64,000 nt of DNA. Origin: Ectopseudomonas oleovorans (lineage in GTDB: Bacteria > Pseudomonadota > Gammaproteobacteria > Pseudomonadales > Pseudomonadaceae). The notes below the pieces were generated by a model. The model ran no database searches. It worked only from the letters and a program-made list of their open reading frames with translations, and was not told the origin of the DNA. Position 1 is the stretch's first letter. Every line of letters starts with the position of its first letter. The stretch covers positions 49,615-113,614 of the forward strand of contig NZ_QASO01000124.1 of assembly GCF_003052605.1 (NCBI RefSeq), written 5' to 3'. A program made the position numbers and the translations under genes. This document shows positions 8,369-17,083 of the stretch, in pieces.

Positions 8369-9016
8369 TCAGTGTCCCGGCTCGTCGTTCCAGAGAATCT
8401 TGTGTAGCTGCAGTTGCAGGCGTACCGGCAGGTTGTCCGCCACGATCCAGTCAGCCAGCGCCCGCACATCGACCTGTTTATGGCTGGGCGAAAACAGTAC
8501 TTCGCCGGCCCTGGCAGCCAGGTCATATTCGATCAATTTGGATACTGCCCAGTCGTAGTCTTCACGCGAGCAGATGACGAACTTGACCTGATCGTTGCGT
8601 GTCAGCCACTGGACGTTCTCGTAGCGATTGCGCTGCACTTCAGCAGATCCAGGCGTCTTCAGATCGAGCACCTTGCTGACCCGGGCATCGACCGCTGAGA
8701 CGTCGAGTGCCCCACTGGTCTCCAGCGACACCTCGTAGCCGGCATCACACAGACGCGCAAGCAAGGTAATGCAGTTGGGTTGAGCCAGCGGCTCGCCGCC
8801 AGTGACGCAGACGTAGCGCGGCCGATAGGCGGCCACCTGGTCGAGGATACTGTCCAGCGTGACGATCTCGCCGCCGCTGAAGGCATAGGCGGTATCACAG
8901 TACTGACAGCGCAGGGGGCAGCCGGTAAGGCGCACGAATACCGTCGGCAAGCCGGCAGTACGCGTCTCCCCCTGCAACGAATGGAAAATCTCGGTAATGC
9001 GCAGAGTTTCTTGCAT
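8369..9016 (-). CDS. queE: 7-carboxy-7-deazaguanine synthase (radical SAM)
   Basis: 215 residues from the ATG at 9016 (MQETLRITEIFHSLQGE), which matches the known N-terminus of the family. An upstream in-frame ATG at 9049 adds 11 residues that are not conserved. The radical-SAM cluster motif is CPLRCQYC (CX3CX2C), inside GCPLRCQYCDTAYAF. Family SAM-binding blocks CVTGGEPLAQ and SLETSG follow. QueE makes 7-carboxy-7-deazaguanine from carboxytetrahydropterin, the substrate of the queC product encoded just downstream. Confidence 0.95.
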   Translation of the reverse strand: MQETLRITEIFHSLQGETRTAGLPTVFVRLTGCPLRCQYCDTAYAFSGGEIVTLDSILDQVAAYRPRYVCVTGGEPLAQPNCITLLARLCDAGYEVSLETSGALDVSAVDARVSKVLDLKTPGSAEVQRNRYENVQWLTRNDQVKFVICSREDYDWAVSKLIEYDLAARAGEVLFSPSHKQVDVRALADWIVADNLPVRLQLQLHKILWNDEPGH

Positions 9017-9187
9017 GGTAGCCACGGGCGTGATGACGAAACAGGCCATCCGCCTCCGTTGCGTGAAAAGACAGGAATGCCGACAGCAGCCGCCATTCGA
9101 CGATGCCTGGTGACAAGGACATCAGCCGAGCTGAAACCCTGTCATCAGGCGAGGGGGCATTCTAATGGAAGCCGGCAAACTACGGAT

Positions 9188-9216
9188 AAGAAAAACCCGC
9201 GACTGGCGCGGGTTTG
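9188..9216 (-). terminator. Terminator of the tol-pal-cpoB operon
   Basis: On the minus strand the stem AAACCCGCG/CGCGGGTTT with loop CCAGT runs into TTTTTCTTA. It sits just after the cpoB stop codon at 9234. Confidence 0.85.
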
Positions 9217-9233
9217 TTCATCGAATCTCGAGC

Positions 9234-10046
9234 CTACAGTCGCTGCAGATCACGCTGCGCCAGCTGCGCTGCTGAACTGCCCGGGTACTGCGCAATCACC
9301 TGCTGCAGAATGCTGCGTGCCTTGTCATTGTTACCCAGACGGCGCTCGACATCGGCCAGCTTGAACAGCGAATCCGGCACCTTGGCATGACTCGGGTAGG
9401 CCTGAGTGACCTTGGCAAAGGCCTGACCGGCAGCCTGCAGGTCGCCCTTGGCCAGGTTCACTTCGCCCAGCCAGTACTGTGCATTACCCGCATACTGGCT
9501 ATTGGGATAACGATTGAGAAAGGCGCTGAACGCCTGCGACGCCTTGTCGAAGTCCTTGGCCTTGATCAGGTCGAAGGCAGCGTCGTAATAGAGTTTTTCC
9601 TTGGCCGGATCACCCGGCTCGGCGCTGGCCTGCTGTTGTGCGGCAGGTGGCGTCGGGGTGCCACTGGCGTTTACCGCGCCAGTGGCTGAATTCTGTGCGG
9701 GAGTTCCACCGGCAGCGGCGCCGGAAGAAATGCGTTGATCCAGATCCTGATAACGCTCCAGGCCTTCCTGCTTGAGGCGCTGAATTTCATTCTGCTGCTC
9801 TTCTACCATGCCACGCAGCTGGGCAATTTCCTGCTGCATCTGCTCGAGCTGGATGAACAGCATACCCTGTGCAGAAGCGGGCGCTTGCGAACCCGCTCCG
9901 ACAGAGGCGCCGGCCGTACCATAACCCGCCGGTGGAAAGCTGCTGCCCTGTTGCATGGAGCTGCTTTCCAGTACGGGAACTTCCGCCATCGCCGCGAACG
10001 GCAAGGCGAGCGTCAGAAGGGTCAGGATACGGCGGCAATCACGCAT
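9234..10046 (-). CDS. cpoB: Cell division coordinator CpoB (YbgF)
   Basis: 270 residues. Signal peptide at 1-21 (LALPFAAMA-EV), then a coiled-coil trimerisation segment rich in Q/E (EQMQQEIAQLRGMVEEQQ, about residues 66-95), a low-complexity Ala/Pro/Gln linker, and a C-terminal TPR-like domain with YYDAAFDLIKAKDFDKAS, YPNSQYAGNAQYWLGE and YPSHAKVPDSLFKL repeats. CpoB is periplasmic and links Tol-Pal action to septal peptidoglycan synthesis by PBP1B. It is the last gene of the tol-pal operon, 6 bases after pal. Confidence 0.95.
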   Translation of the reverse strand: MRDCRRILTLLTLALPFAAMAEVPVLESSSMQQGSSFPPAGYGTAGASVGAGSQAPASAQGMLFIQLEQMQQEIAQLRGMVEEQQNEIQRLKQEGLERYQDLDQRISSGAAAGGTPAQNSATGAVNASGTPTPPAAQQQASAEPGDPAKEKLYYDAAFDLIKAKDFDKASQAFSAFLNRYPNSQYAGNAQYWLGEVNLAKGDLQAAGQAFAKVTQAYPSHAKVPDSLFKLADVERRLGNNDKARSILQQVIAQYPGSSAAQLAQRDLQRL

Positions 10047-10052
10047 GGCAGC

Positions 10053-10550
10053 TTACTTACGCAGCTCTACGCGACGGTTCTGAGCCCAGGACTGCTCGTC
10101 GCTGCCAGTGGCAACCGGACGCTCTTCGCCGTAGGAAACGACTTCCAGCTGAGCCGGGGAGACGCCCTGCAGAACCAGGTAACGCTGCACGGCCTTGGCA
10201 CGACGCTCGCCCAGAGCCATGTTGTACTCACGGGTACCGCGCTCGTCAGCGTGGCCTTCCAGAACGACGCGAGCGCCGTTGCCTTTCAGGTCCTTGGCGT
10301 GTACGTCCAGAGCGCGCATGGCTTCGGCTTTCAGGTCGGAGCTGTCGTACTCGAAGTAGAAAGTGGTGATAGCGCGCAGAGCCGCTTCTTCGCTCAGGCT
10401 GCCATCGACAGCGCCAGTGTTGGCACCGTAGCCAGCGTTCGGGTCAACTGCGCCTTCGCCAGCAGCGTCGCCGCCTTTGGAGGAGCAACCTACGGCAACG
10501 GCGAGAGCCAGGGACAGTGCAGCGAACTTACCGAATTTCAGCATTTCCAT
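10053..10550 (-). CDS. pal: Peptidoglycan-associated lipoprotein Pal (OprL)
   Basis: 165 residues from the second of two adjacent ATGs (MEMLKFGKFAALSLALA), chosen because P. aeruginosa OprL starts this way and the GGAGTTAC ribosome site fits. Lipobox AVGC gives lipid attachment at Cys about 21. A Gly/Ala-rich linker precedes the OmpA-like domain, with the peptidoglycan-binding region TFYFEYDSSDL, GHADERGTREYN and RRAKAVQRYL. Pal anchors the outer membrane to the cell wall and is moved to the septum by TolQRAB during division. Confidence 0.97.
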   Translation of the reverse strand: MEMLKFGKFAALSLALAVAVGCSSKGGDAAGEGAVDPNAGYGANTGAVDGSLSEEAALRAITTFYFEYDSSDLKAEAMRALDVHAKDLKGNGARVVLEGHADERGTREYNMALGERRAKAVQRYLVLQGVSPAQLEVVSYGEERPVATGSDEQSWAQNRRVELRK

Positions 10551-10604
10551 CATGTAACTCCTAATGAACCCCAGTTGTGTTGAGCAAAAAGGTGTAGCAC
10601 CGCA

Positions 10605-11903
10605 TCAGTTCAGGTAAGGGGACCAAGAAGGCTCTCGAACTTCGCCTTGAGCGGTAGGAAGAGGGAGCCTCACGCGTCCATTGGTGGACGCCAACATCAA
10701 GACTCCCCGGCCCTGCTGGCGGGTGGCGTAGATTAGCATGGTGCCATTGGGCGCAACAGTGGGCGACTCATCCAAACTTGTGTCGGAAAGTATGCGCAGA
10801 CGGTTGGTTTCCAGGTCCTGGGCAGCCACTTTGAACACGGTGAAACCTTCCTGGCGATGGATCATCACCAGGGTCTTTTCATCAGCCGACAATTTCGGGT
10901 TGGCGTTGTAGTTCCCGACAAAGGTCACTCGCTCCACGGCCCCAGTATTGATGTTGGTCTTGTAGATCTGCGGACGCCCCGCACGATCCGAGGTGAAGTA
11001 CAGGGTCTGACCATCCTTGCCCCAGAAGGGTTCGGTATCGATGGCGTAATGGTTGGTGACGCGACGCATCTGCCGGCTGCCCATGTCCATCACGTAGATT
11101 TCCGGGTTGCCGTCACGCGACAGCACGAAGGCCAGGCGATTGCCATCCGGCGACCAGGCAGGCGCGCCGTTGAGGCCTTCGAAGTTGGTGATCTGCTCGC
11201 GACGACCGGTATCGATGTGCTGGACGAAGATGCGCGGACGACGCTGCTCGAACGAAACATAGGCAATACGACGGCCATCCGGCGCGAAGGACGGCGACAG
11301 GATCGGCTCGCGCGACTGCAGCAACGTCACCGCGCGGGCACCGTCATAGTCGGAGCGCTGCAGGGTGTAACGGGTGTTGTTGGCGCCCATGCGCTCGGCA
11401 GTGACGTACAGCAGACGCGTGGAGAACGCGCCCTTGACGCCGGTGAGCTTCTCGAACGACTGGTCGGCGATATGGTGTGCCATATCGCGCAACTGATCGG
11501 TGCCACCACCGACATTGCCGGTCATGACCTGCTGCTCGGTGTTGACGTTGAACAGCGCGTACTGCACCTGCAGCCGGCCTCCATTGGGCACGATGTTGCC
11601 GACCAGCAGGTACTGGGCGCCGAGGGCTTTCCAGTCGCGGTAGATGACCTCGCTGGCCTGGGTCGGCAGACTGATCATGTTCTGCCGAGGGATCGGCTCG
11701 AAGTAGCCGGAGTTGCGCAGGTCATTACCGATGATCTCGGACATGTCCTCGGGCAATACCGAACCACCCTGCCAGCCAAAGGGCACGACGGCGATGGGCG
11801 TGGCGCGGTCGGCACCCTGGGAGATCACCAGCGGATCGGCCGCCTGGACGCTACCGACCAGCATGACCAGCCCCAGCAGGGCGATACGAATCAGGTTGTT
11901 CAC
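10605..11903 (-). CDS. tolB: Tol-Pal system periplasmic protein TolB
   Basis: 432 residues if translation starts at the GTG at 11903 (MNNLIRIALLGLVMLVGSVQA). An in-frame TTG nine bases upstream lies only one base from the GGAGG ribosome site, while the GTG has a spacing of ~10, so the GTG is preferred. Signal peptide to about residue 21. An N-terminal alpha/beta domain is followed by a beta-propeller with WD40-like repeats (SPSFAPDGRRIAYVS, APAWSPDGNRLAFVLS, PFWGKDGQTLYFTSDR, APNGTMLIYAT). TolB binds Pal and the TolA C-terminus in the periplasm. It nearly abuts tolA. Confidence 0.96.
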   Translation of the reverse strand: MNNLIRIALLGLVMLVGSVQAADPLVISQGADRATPIAVVPFGWQGGSVLPEDMSEIIGNDLRNSGYFEPIPRQNMISLPTQASEVIYRDWKALGAQYLLVGNIVPNGGRLQVQYALFNVNTEQQVMTGNVGGGTDQLRDMAHHIADQSFEKLTGVKGAFSTRLLYVTAERMGANNTRYTLQRSDYDGARAVTLLQSREPILSPSFAPDGRRIAYVSFEQRRPRIFVQHIDTGRREQITNFEGLNGAPAWSPDGNRLAFVLSRDGNPEIYVMDMGSRQMRRVTNHYAIDTEPFWGKDGQTLYFTSDRAGRPQIYKTNINTGAVERVTFVGNYNANPKLSADEKTLVMIHRQEGFTVFKVAAQDLETNRLRILSDTSLDESPTVAPNGTMLIYATRQQGRGVLMLASTNGRVRLPLPTAQGEVREPSWSPYLN

Positions 11904-11908
11904 AGAGC

Positions 11909-12883
11909 TCAATCCTCCGGTTTGAAAATAACGCGACGCTGCCTGTACCGACTGTCGAAGGTAGCGCGATCCAATTGTTGCATCTCGGGAATACGCCCGA
12001 CGTTACGTACAGCTGCCACGGCCGAACTATCGAACGGCGCATCGCCACTGGAGCGCGATACGCTGGCGTTGGTGATGGTGCCATCGGGCAACATCTGGAT
12101 CACCAGCTCGACACTCATGCCACGACGGGCCGACATCGGCCGCTGCCAATTCTCGGTGATCAGCTTGATGATCAGATCATCGAGGTTGCCGGCCACCTGA
12201 TCACCATGGGTTTCGGCCAGCGCCTGCTGGTTCTGCACATTGTCCGACAGCAGTTCGGCCAGCGCTGCGGCCTTCTGATCCTCGGCGGCCTTGCGCCGTG
12301 CATCTTCAGCCTTGCGTTTGGCATCCTCGGCCGCTTTCTTTTTCGCGGCTTCGGCGGCTGCCTTTTTCTTCGCCTCTTCTGCAGCGGCCTTTTTCTTCGC
12401 CTCTTCTGCAGCGGCCTTTTTCTTGGCCTCTTCAGCGGCTTTTTTCTTCGCCTCTTCCTCAGCGCGCTTCTTGGCGATATCGGCCTGGCGCTTCTGTTCG
12501 GCGGCCTTCTCGGCCTCGGCCTTCTTCGCTGCTTCAGCCTTGGCAGCTTCGGCTTTGGCCTGCTCAGCCTGTTTTTGTTCCTCGGCACGTTTGGCGGCTG
12601 CGACCTTCTGCTCCTCGGCCTTCTTCTGCTCCAGCCTTTCGGCCTCGAATTGCGGCGCGGAGGTTTTCTGTGCCTCGCCGGCGACCTTTTGCGTGGTCTG
12701 CGTAGTGGCCTGACTCTGCGACTGCAACTGGTACAGCGTAGCCTGAACCACCGGGCGCGCCGGTGGCAGCTCCGGGGTGAAGGCGACACTGACGAACAGC
12801 ATGGCAAAGATGAGTACGTGCAGGCCCACTGCCCAGACTACAGGCCAGAAGTAGCTTTCCGACTGCGTGCGCTCGTGCTGCAT
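11909..12883 (-). CDS. tolA: Tol-Pal system inner-membrane protein TolA
   Basis: 324 residues from the ATG that overlaps the tolR stop as TGATG. One N-terminal membrane segment (YFWPVVWAVGLHVLIFAMLF), then a long Ala/Lys/Glu helix spanning most of residues 60-220, then a globular C-terminal domain ending in GTITNASVSRSSGD and AAVRNVGRIPEM, with a final FKPED. The helix spans the periplasm and the C-terminal domain contacts TolB and Pal. It is shorter than P. aeruginosa TolA as I recall it, mainly in the repeat helix, which is encoded by tandem DNA repeats. TolA is also a common entry point for pyocins and phages. Confidence 0.96.
   Translation of the reverse strand: MQHERTQSESYFWPVVWAVGLHVLIFAMLFVSVAFTPELPPARPVVQATLYQLQSQSQATTQTTQKVAGEAQKTSAPQFEAERLEQKKAEEQKVAAAKRAEEQKQAEQAKAEAAKAEAAKKAEAEKAAEQKRQADIAKKRAEEEAKKKAAEEAKKKAAAEEAKKKAAAEEAKKKAAAEAAKKKAAEDAKRKAEDARRKAAEDQKAAALAELLSDNVQNQQALAETHGDQVAGNLDDLIIKLITENWQRPMSARRGMSVELVIQMLPDGTITNASVSRSSGDAPFDSSAVAAVRNVGRIPEMQQLDRATFDSRYRQRRVIFKPED
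12340..12455. repeat. 27-bp tandem repeat encoding the KKKAAAEEA units of TolA
   Basis: A 27-base unit (GCGGCCTTTTTCTTCGCC plus TCTTCTGCA) is repeated about three times with few changes, flanked by more diverged units. It encodes nine-residue Lys/Ala/Glu helix repeats, so unit gain or loss would keep frame and change TolA length. Confidence 0.75.
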
Positions 12884-13335
12884 CAAGGCGCCTCGGTTAT
12901 CAGTCCGACATTGCCGACATCGGCCTGCTGCAAGCCGCCCATGGCCGCCATGACCGTGCCGTAATCAACCGACTTATCACCGCGCACGAACACCTGCACC
13001 TGCTTACCCTGACGGCGATTCTCACTGATGATGGCCGACACGGCCTGGGTCATCTGCTCGAGATTGACGGCACGTTCCTGCTCGGTATCGACATCGACCT
13101 CGCTGCCCATGTTCCAGTAGTAGGTCTTGTCGGCCTTGATGGAGATGGTCAGCACCAAGGCGTCGTTATCCTGCGGCAACACCTCGCTGCTGACTTTGGG
13201 CAAGTCGACCTTGACCCCCTGATTGAGCATCGGCGCGGTGACCATGAAGATGACCAGCAGCACCAACATCACGTCGATGTAGGGCACCACGTTCATCTCG
13301 GCGACCGGCTTGCGTCTGTTGCGAATTCTCGCCAT
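12883..13335 (-). CDS. tolR: Tol-Pal system protein TolR (ExbD family)
   Basis: 150 residues. A short cytoplasmic N-terminus (MARIRNRRKPVAEMNVVPYIDVML) leads into a single membrane segment that holds the conserved proton-path Asp (PYIDVMLVLLVIFMVT). The periplasmic domain contains VRGDKSVDYGTVMAAMGGLQQADVG, usual for the family. TolR forms the ion-driven motor with TolQ that energises TolA. It overlaps tolA by one base (TGATG) and follows tolQ by 27 bases. Confidence 0.96.
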   Translation of the reverse strand: MARIRNRRKPVAEMNVVPYIDVMLVLLVIFMVTAPMLNQGVKVDLPKVSSEVLPQDNDALVLTISIKADKTYYWNMGSEVDVDTEQERAVNLEQMTQAVSAIISENRRQGKQVQVFVRGDKSVDYGTVMAAMGGLQQADVGNVGLITEAP

Positions 13336-13362
13336 GGTAAAAACCTGTCCTCTTCGCTCGCC

Positions 13363-14055
13363 TTATTCTTCCGAGGTATGCACTTTGCGGTGCAGGATGG
13401 CCTGGAACTCGTCAGCGAAGGTGTAATAACGACCGATCAGCATCTCGCCACGGGCAGAGAAGCGGTTGTAGGCGATGACTGCCGGAATCGCCGCGAACAG
13501 GCCGATGGCGGTCGCGATCAGTGCCTCGGCAATGCCCGGGGCAACGGTAGCCAGCGTGGCTTGCTGCACCTGGGACAGGCCCAGGAAGGAATTCATGATG
13601 CCCCATACGGTGCCGAACAGACCGATATACGGGCTGGTGGAACCGACGGTTGCCAGGAACGGCAGAGCGGTCTCCAATTTTTCCTCTTCACGGGAGATGG
13701 CCACGCGCATGGCACGCGACACACCATCCATCACAGCATCCGGGTCAACGCCCGGCTGCTGACGCAGGCGCGAAAACTCCTTGAAGCCGGCGCGGAAAAT
13801 CTGCTCCAGGCCAGAGTCCGGATCCGGGTTGCTGCCGGCCTGGCGATACAGTTTGGACAAGTCGATGCCGGACCAGAAACGGTCCTCGAAGTTGTCCAGC
13901 GCACGCTTGGCGGCACGAATGGCGGTGCTGCGCTGGAAGATCATCACCCAGGATATGACGGACGCCGCCACCAGGGTGAGCATGACCAGCTGCACCACCA
14001 GGCTGGCATGACTGATCAGGCTCCAGACCGACATATTGTCTACGTTGGCTTCCAC
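13363..14055 (-). CDS. tolQ: Tol-Pal system protein TolQ (ExbB/MotA family)
   Basis: 230 residues from a GTG start at 14055, supported by AGGAGA six or so bases upstream and by similarity to the P. aeruginosa N-terminus. The longer frame overlaps ybgC and is rejected. Three membrane segments: LVVQLVMLTLVAASVISWVM near the N-terminus, then LATVGSTSPYIGLFGTVWGIM and IAEALIATAIGLFAAIPAVIA, the conserved ExbB-type pair. TolQ is the multimeric proton channel of the Tol motor in the inner membrane. It starts 2 bases after the ybgC stop. Confidence 0.95.
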   Translation of the reverse strand: MEANVDNMSVWSLISHASLVVQLVMLTLVAASVISWVMIFQRSTAIRAAKRALDNFEDRFWSGIDLSKLYRQAGSNPDPDSGLEQIFRAGFKEFSRLRQQPGVDPDAVMDGVSRAMRVAISREEEKLETALPFLATVGSTSPYIGLFGTVWGIMNSFLGLSQVQQATLATVAPGIAEALIATAIGLFAAIPAVIAYNRFSARGEMLIGRYYTFADEFQAILHRKVHTSEE

Positions 14056-14057
14056 GC

Positions 14058-14510
14058 TTACTCTCCTGCTGCAATTGGACCCGGCGCCTGCGTCCCGGCG
14101 AACGCATGTCGCAGAGGCTCGGGAATGGCCCGGGGTTTCAAGTTGTCGGCGCGCACACAAGCCACCAGAAACTGCCCTTCGCAGAGCAGCACATCATCCG
14201 CAGCCCGCCTGACCTGTTGACGAAAGCGCAGGCTGGCACGGTTCAATTCGATTACATCGGCGCTGATCACCAGCTGGTCATCCAGACGTGCCGGCGCGTG
14301 ATAACGCGCCTCGGCCGAATGCACGACGAACAACAGGCCCTCACCGGAAAGCGTCGACTGGGCATAACCCAGCTCACGCAGGCGCTCGGTACGAGCCCGC
14401 TCCATGAATTTGAGGTAGTTGACGTAGTAGACGATGCCGCCCGCGTCGGTGTCTTCGTAATAGACCCGGCAATGGTGGCTGAACGGCTGGACTCCGTTTT
14501 GCGCGCGCAT
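14058..14510 (-). CDS. ybgC: Tol-Pal system-associated acyl-CoA thioesterase YbgC
   Basis: 150 residues, hot-dog fold. The signature YYEDTDAGGIVYYVNYLKFMERAR holds the catalytic Asp of 4-hydroxybenzoyl-CoA-type thioesterases. E. coli YbgC acts on short acyl-CoAs and associates with phospholipid enzymes; the link to Tol-Pal function is positional. It is first in the tol run, 2 bases before tolQ and 53 bases after ruvB. No strong ribosome site is seen before the ATG at 14510. Confidence 0.93.
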   Translation of the reverse strand: MRAQNGVQPFSHHCRVYYEDTDAGGIVYYVNYLKFMERARTERLRELGYAQSTLSGEGLLFVVHSAEARYHAPARLDDQLVISADVIELNRASLRFRQQVRRAADDVLLCEGQFLVACVRADNLKPRAIPEPLRHAFAGTQAPGPIAAGE

Positions 14511-14563
14511 ACTCTAGTCCTCGGCCTGCGGCTTGCCAATCCGGCCTGGTAACAATTTTTTCG

Positions 14564-15616
14564 TCATTCGTCACCTGCACTGAACAGATCGTCGGCGACC
14601 TGCTCGCCGACGCGCCTGGGAATGTTGAGGCCGAAGTGCAGATAGGCATGACGCGTGACCACACGCCCGCGCGGCGTGCGCATCATGTAACCCTGCTGAA
14701 TCAGATACGGCTCGAGCACATCCTCGATGGTATGGCGCTCCTCACCTATCGCCGCCGCCAGGCTGTCCAGCCCTACCGGCCCGCCGTCGAACTTCTCGAT
14801 CATGACCAGCAGCAAGCGGCGGTCGGAATGATCGAAACCGCGTTCGTCGACATCCAGCAGATTCAGTGCCTGGTCGGCAATCGATGGGGTGATGTGGCCA
14901 GTGCCACGTACCTCGGCAAAATCGCGCACCCGGCGCAGCAGACGATTGGCGATACGCGGCGTGCCGCGCGCGCGACGGGCAATCTCGAAGGCGCCCTTGG
15001 CCTCGATGGGCAAGCCGAGAATCCCGGCCGAGCGCGCAACGATGGTGGCCAGGTCATCAACGCCATAGAACTCCAGGCGCTGAACGATACCGAAACGGTC
15101 ACGCAGCGGATTGGTCAGCATGCCGGCACGGGTGGTGGCACCGACCAGGGTGAAGGGCGGCAGGTCGAGCTTGATCGACCGCGCCGCCGGGCCTTCGCCG
15201 ATCATGATATCGAGCTGGAAGTCTTCCATGGCCGGATACAGCACTTCCTCGACCACCGGCGACAGGCGATGAATTTCGTCGATGAACAATACATCGCCAC
15301 TTTCCAGGTTGGTCAGCAGCGCAGCCAGATCCCCCGGACGTTCGAGCACCGGGCCGGACGTGCTCTTCATCGAGCTGCCCATTTCCTCGGCAATGATATT
15401 GGCCAGGGTGGTCTTGCCCAGGCCTGGCGGGCCGAAGATCAGCGTATGGTCGAGCGCTTCCGCCCTGCCCCGCGCCGCCTGGATGAACAGCGCCATCTGT
15501 TCGCGCACGACGGGCTGGCCGATGTAGTCGGCCAGGCGCAGCGGACGAATGGCCCTATCCTGCTGCTCGTCGCGCTCGCGGGGGCCGGCGGTAATCAGGC
15601 GATCGGCTTCGATCAT
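14564..15616 (-). CDS. ruvB: Holliday junction branch-migration helicase subunit RuvB
   Basis: 350 residues. AAA+ ATPase with Walker A GPPGLGKTTLAN near residue 63, Walker B DEIHRL, sensor/arginine-finger region GATTRAGMLTNPLRDRFG and a C-terminal winged-helix domain ending in PRGRVVTRHAYLHFG. RuvB hexamers, loaded by RuvA, drive branch migration in recombination repair. It follows ruvA by 101 bases, with a REP hairpin in the gap, in a ruvC-ruvA-ruvB order. Confidence 0.97.
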   Translation of the reverse strand: MIEADRLITAGPRERDEQQDRAIRPLRLADYIGQPVVREQMALFIQAARGRAEALDHTLIFGPPGLGKTTLANIIAEEMGSSMKSTSGPVLERPGDLAALLTNLESGDVLFIDEIHRLSPVVEEVLYPAMEDFQLDIMIGEGPAARSIKLDLPPFTLVGATTRAGMLTNPLRDRFGIVQRLEFYGVDDLATIVARSAGILGLPIEAKGAFEIARRARGTPRIANRLLRRVRDFAEVRGTGHITPSIADQALNLLDVDERGFDHSDRRLLLVMIEKFDGGPVGLDSLAAAIGEERHTIEDVLEPYLIQQGYMMRTPRGRVVTRHAYLHFGLNIPRRVGEQVADDLFSAGDE

Positions 15617-15689
15617 CGAGGCATTCCACTAAAAGTCCATTGAATTGCACTGCCATGCGGCAAACCATGCAGCGTTTCCCAGCAGAAGG

Positions 15690-15717
15690 CCGGTGGATGA
15701 AACAGGCGTCATCCACC
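15690..15717. repeat. REP-like hairpin between ruvA and ruvB
   Basis: GGTGGATGA and TCATCCACC are separated by AACAGGCG and abut the ruvA TAG stop codon. A copy of the same type occurs at 52378-52410. There is no T-run, so it is more likely a REP than a terminator. Confidence 0.6.
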
Positions 15718-16323
15718 CTACGCCATGCCGCGCAGCGCGCGCCGGATCAAATCCTCACTGCTCATGCCATCCTCCTTGACAGCAGCCACAGCCCGACTGG
15801 CTTCCTGCGGTTTGTAGCCAAGAGAGATAAGCGCGCTGACCGCGTCGTTCTCCGCACTTGAGACTGCCTGAGCCAGTTGAGGTTCAGCCACCAGAGGCGC
15901 GATGGACGGTATCGACTCCCAGGCCTTGAAGCGATCCTTGAGTTCTACCAGCAGTCGCTCGGCGGTTTTCTTGCCGACTCCTGGCACCTTGACCAGCGCT
16001 GCGGTGTCCTGCGCCTGCACGCAGCGCACCAGCTCATCGACCTCGAGCCCGGACATCAGCGCCAGCGCCAGCTTGGGGCCAACGCCATTGAGACGAATCA
16101 GCTCGCGGAACAGCTCGCGCTCGCGCTTTTCGAAAAAACCGTAGAGCAGATGCGCATCCTCACGCACCACCAGATGAGTGTGCAGGGTTACCGGCTCACC
16201 CACCGTAGGCAGACGATAAAGGGTCGTCATCGGTACTTCCAGCTCATAACCGACGCCATTCACATCCAGAAGCAAATGCGGCGGCTGCTTCTCCGCCAGG
16301 GTGCCGCGCAAACGTCCGATCAC
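15718..16323 (-). CDS. ruvA: Holliday junction DNA helicase subunit RuvA
   Basis: 201 residues from the second of two adjacent GTG codons, giving the conserved start MIGRLRGTLAEKQPPHLLLD. AAGGA lies about 8 bases upstream. An N-terminal OB fold is followed by paired helix-hairpin-helix motifs (LNGVGPKLALALMSG, VPGVGKKTAERLLVELKDR) that grip the four-way junction, and a C-terminal domain III (SALISLGYKPQEASRAV) that binds RuvB. It stands 21 bases after ruvC. Confidence 0.96.
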   Translation of the reverse strand: MIGRLRGTLAEKQPPHLLLDVNGVGYELEVPMTTLYRLPTVGEPVTLHTHLVVREDAHLLYGFFEKRERELFRELIRLNGVGPKLALALMSGLEVDELVRCVQAQDTAALVKVPGVGKKTAERLLVELKDRFKAWESIPSIAPLVAEPQLAQAVSSAENDAVSALISLGYKPQEASRAVAAVKEDGMSSEDLIRRALRGMA

Positions 16324-16344
16324 CACTGTGTTCCTTTGATCCGA

Positions 16345-16869
16345 TTACAAACGAAGACGGCCGCCACGCCGCTTGGCGCCGGCCAGCCCATGGGCAATGA
16401 GACTCTGTCGATGGTGGGCATGGCACAGGGCGATGCCCAGGGCATCGGAGGCGTCGATCTGCGGCTTTTGCACCAGCTTGAGCAGGTGCATGACCATCAT
16501 CTGCACCTGTTGCTTGTCCGCCGCGCCGGTGCCGACTACCGTCTGCTTGACCTGGGTGGCGGTGTATTCGCTGACTTCCAGCCCCGCCTCCACCGCTGCG
16601 ACGATGGCCGCGCCACGCGCCTGCCCCAGCTTGAGCGCCGAATCGGCATTGCGCGCCATGAACACCTGCTCGATACCCATGGTCACCGGGCCATGGGTGC
16701 GAATCACCTCGCTGACGCCGCGAAAGACGATCTGCAGGCGCTCGGCCAGCGGTCCGTTGCCAGTGCGAATGCAGCCCGAGGCCACGTACTCGCAGCCGCG
16801 CCCAGTATCGCGTACCACGCCATAACCGGTGATGCGCGAACCGGGATCGATTCCTAGGATGAGGGTCAT
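16345..16869 (-). CDS. ruvC: Crossover junction endodeoxyribonuclease RuvC
   Basis: 174 residues. Acidic catalytic residues of the RNase H-like fold are visible: ILGIDPGSRITGYGVV (Asp7), MGIEQVFMARN (Glu near 67) and DASDALGIALCHAHH. RuvC resolves Holliday junctions after RuvAB migration. It is the promoter-proximal gene of ruvCAB, 214 bases downstream of yebC with a REP-rich gap in between. Confidence 0.97.
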   Translation of the reverse strand: MTLILGIDPGSRITGYGVVRDTGRGCEYVASGCIRTGNGPLAERLQIVFRGVSEVIRTHGPVTMGIEQVFMARNADSALKLGQARGAAIVAAVEAGLEVSEYTATQVKQTVVGTGAADKQQVQMMVMHLLKLVQKPQIDASDALGIALCHAHHRQSLIAHGLAGAKRRGGRLRL

Positions 16870-16991
16870 GTCGGCAACTGTCTATTTATCCAGTTGGCGA
16901 GTATACGGGCGTCCTCATGCGCCGTCACTCGTGACACACCTGAGGAACCAGAGAAAACCGCAGAAGGGGCGCTGGGCAGACGCAGGGGCAG

Positions 16992-17080
16992 CGTAGGGTG
17001 GGCTTCAGCCCACCAGGGCCGCTTACCCATAGCGGACACACACGGACGCCACCCTACTCACCCTACACATCCGGGCTACA
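16992..17080. repeat. REP-type palindromes in the yebC-ruvC gap
   Basis: GTAGGGTGGGCTTCAGCCCACC is a self-contained inverted repeat, and GCCACCCTACTCACCCTAC plus CATCCGGGCTAC lie downstream as the opposite-facing halves. The 214-base gap 16870-17083 holds nothing else recognisable. Confidence 0.6.
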
Positions 17081-17083
17081 GCC

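Noticed and set aside
12291..12713. Phe/Ala/Ser-rich 140-codon frame that looks like membrane protein
   Set aside because: It is the complement of the Lys/Ala/Glu repeats of tolA; the apparent hydrophobicity is an artefact.
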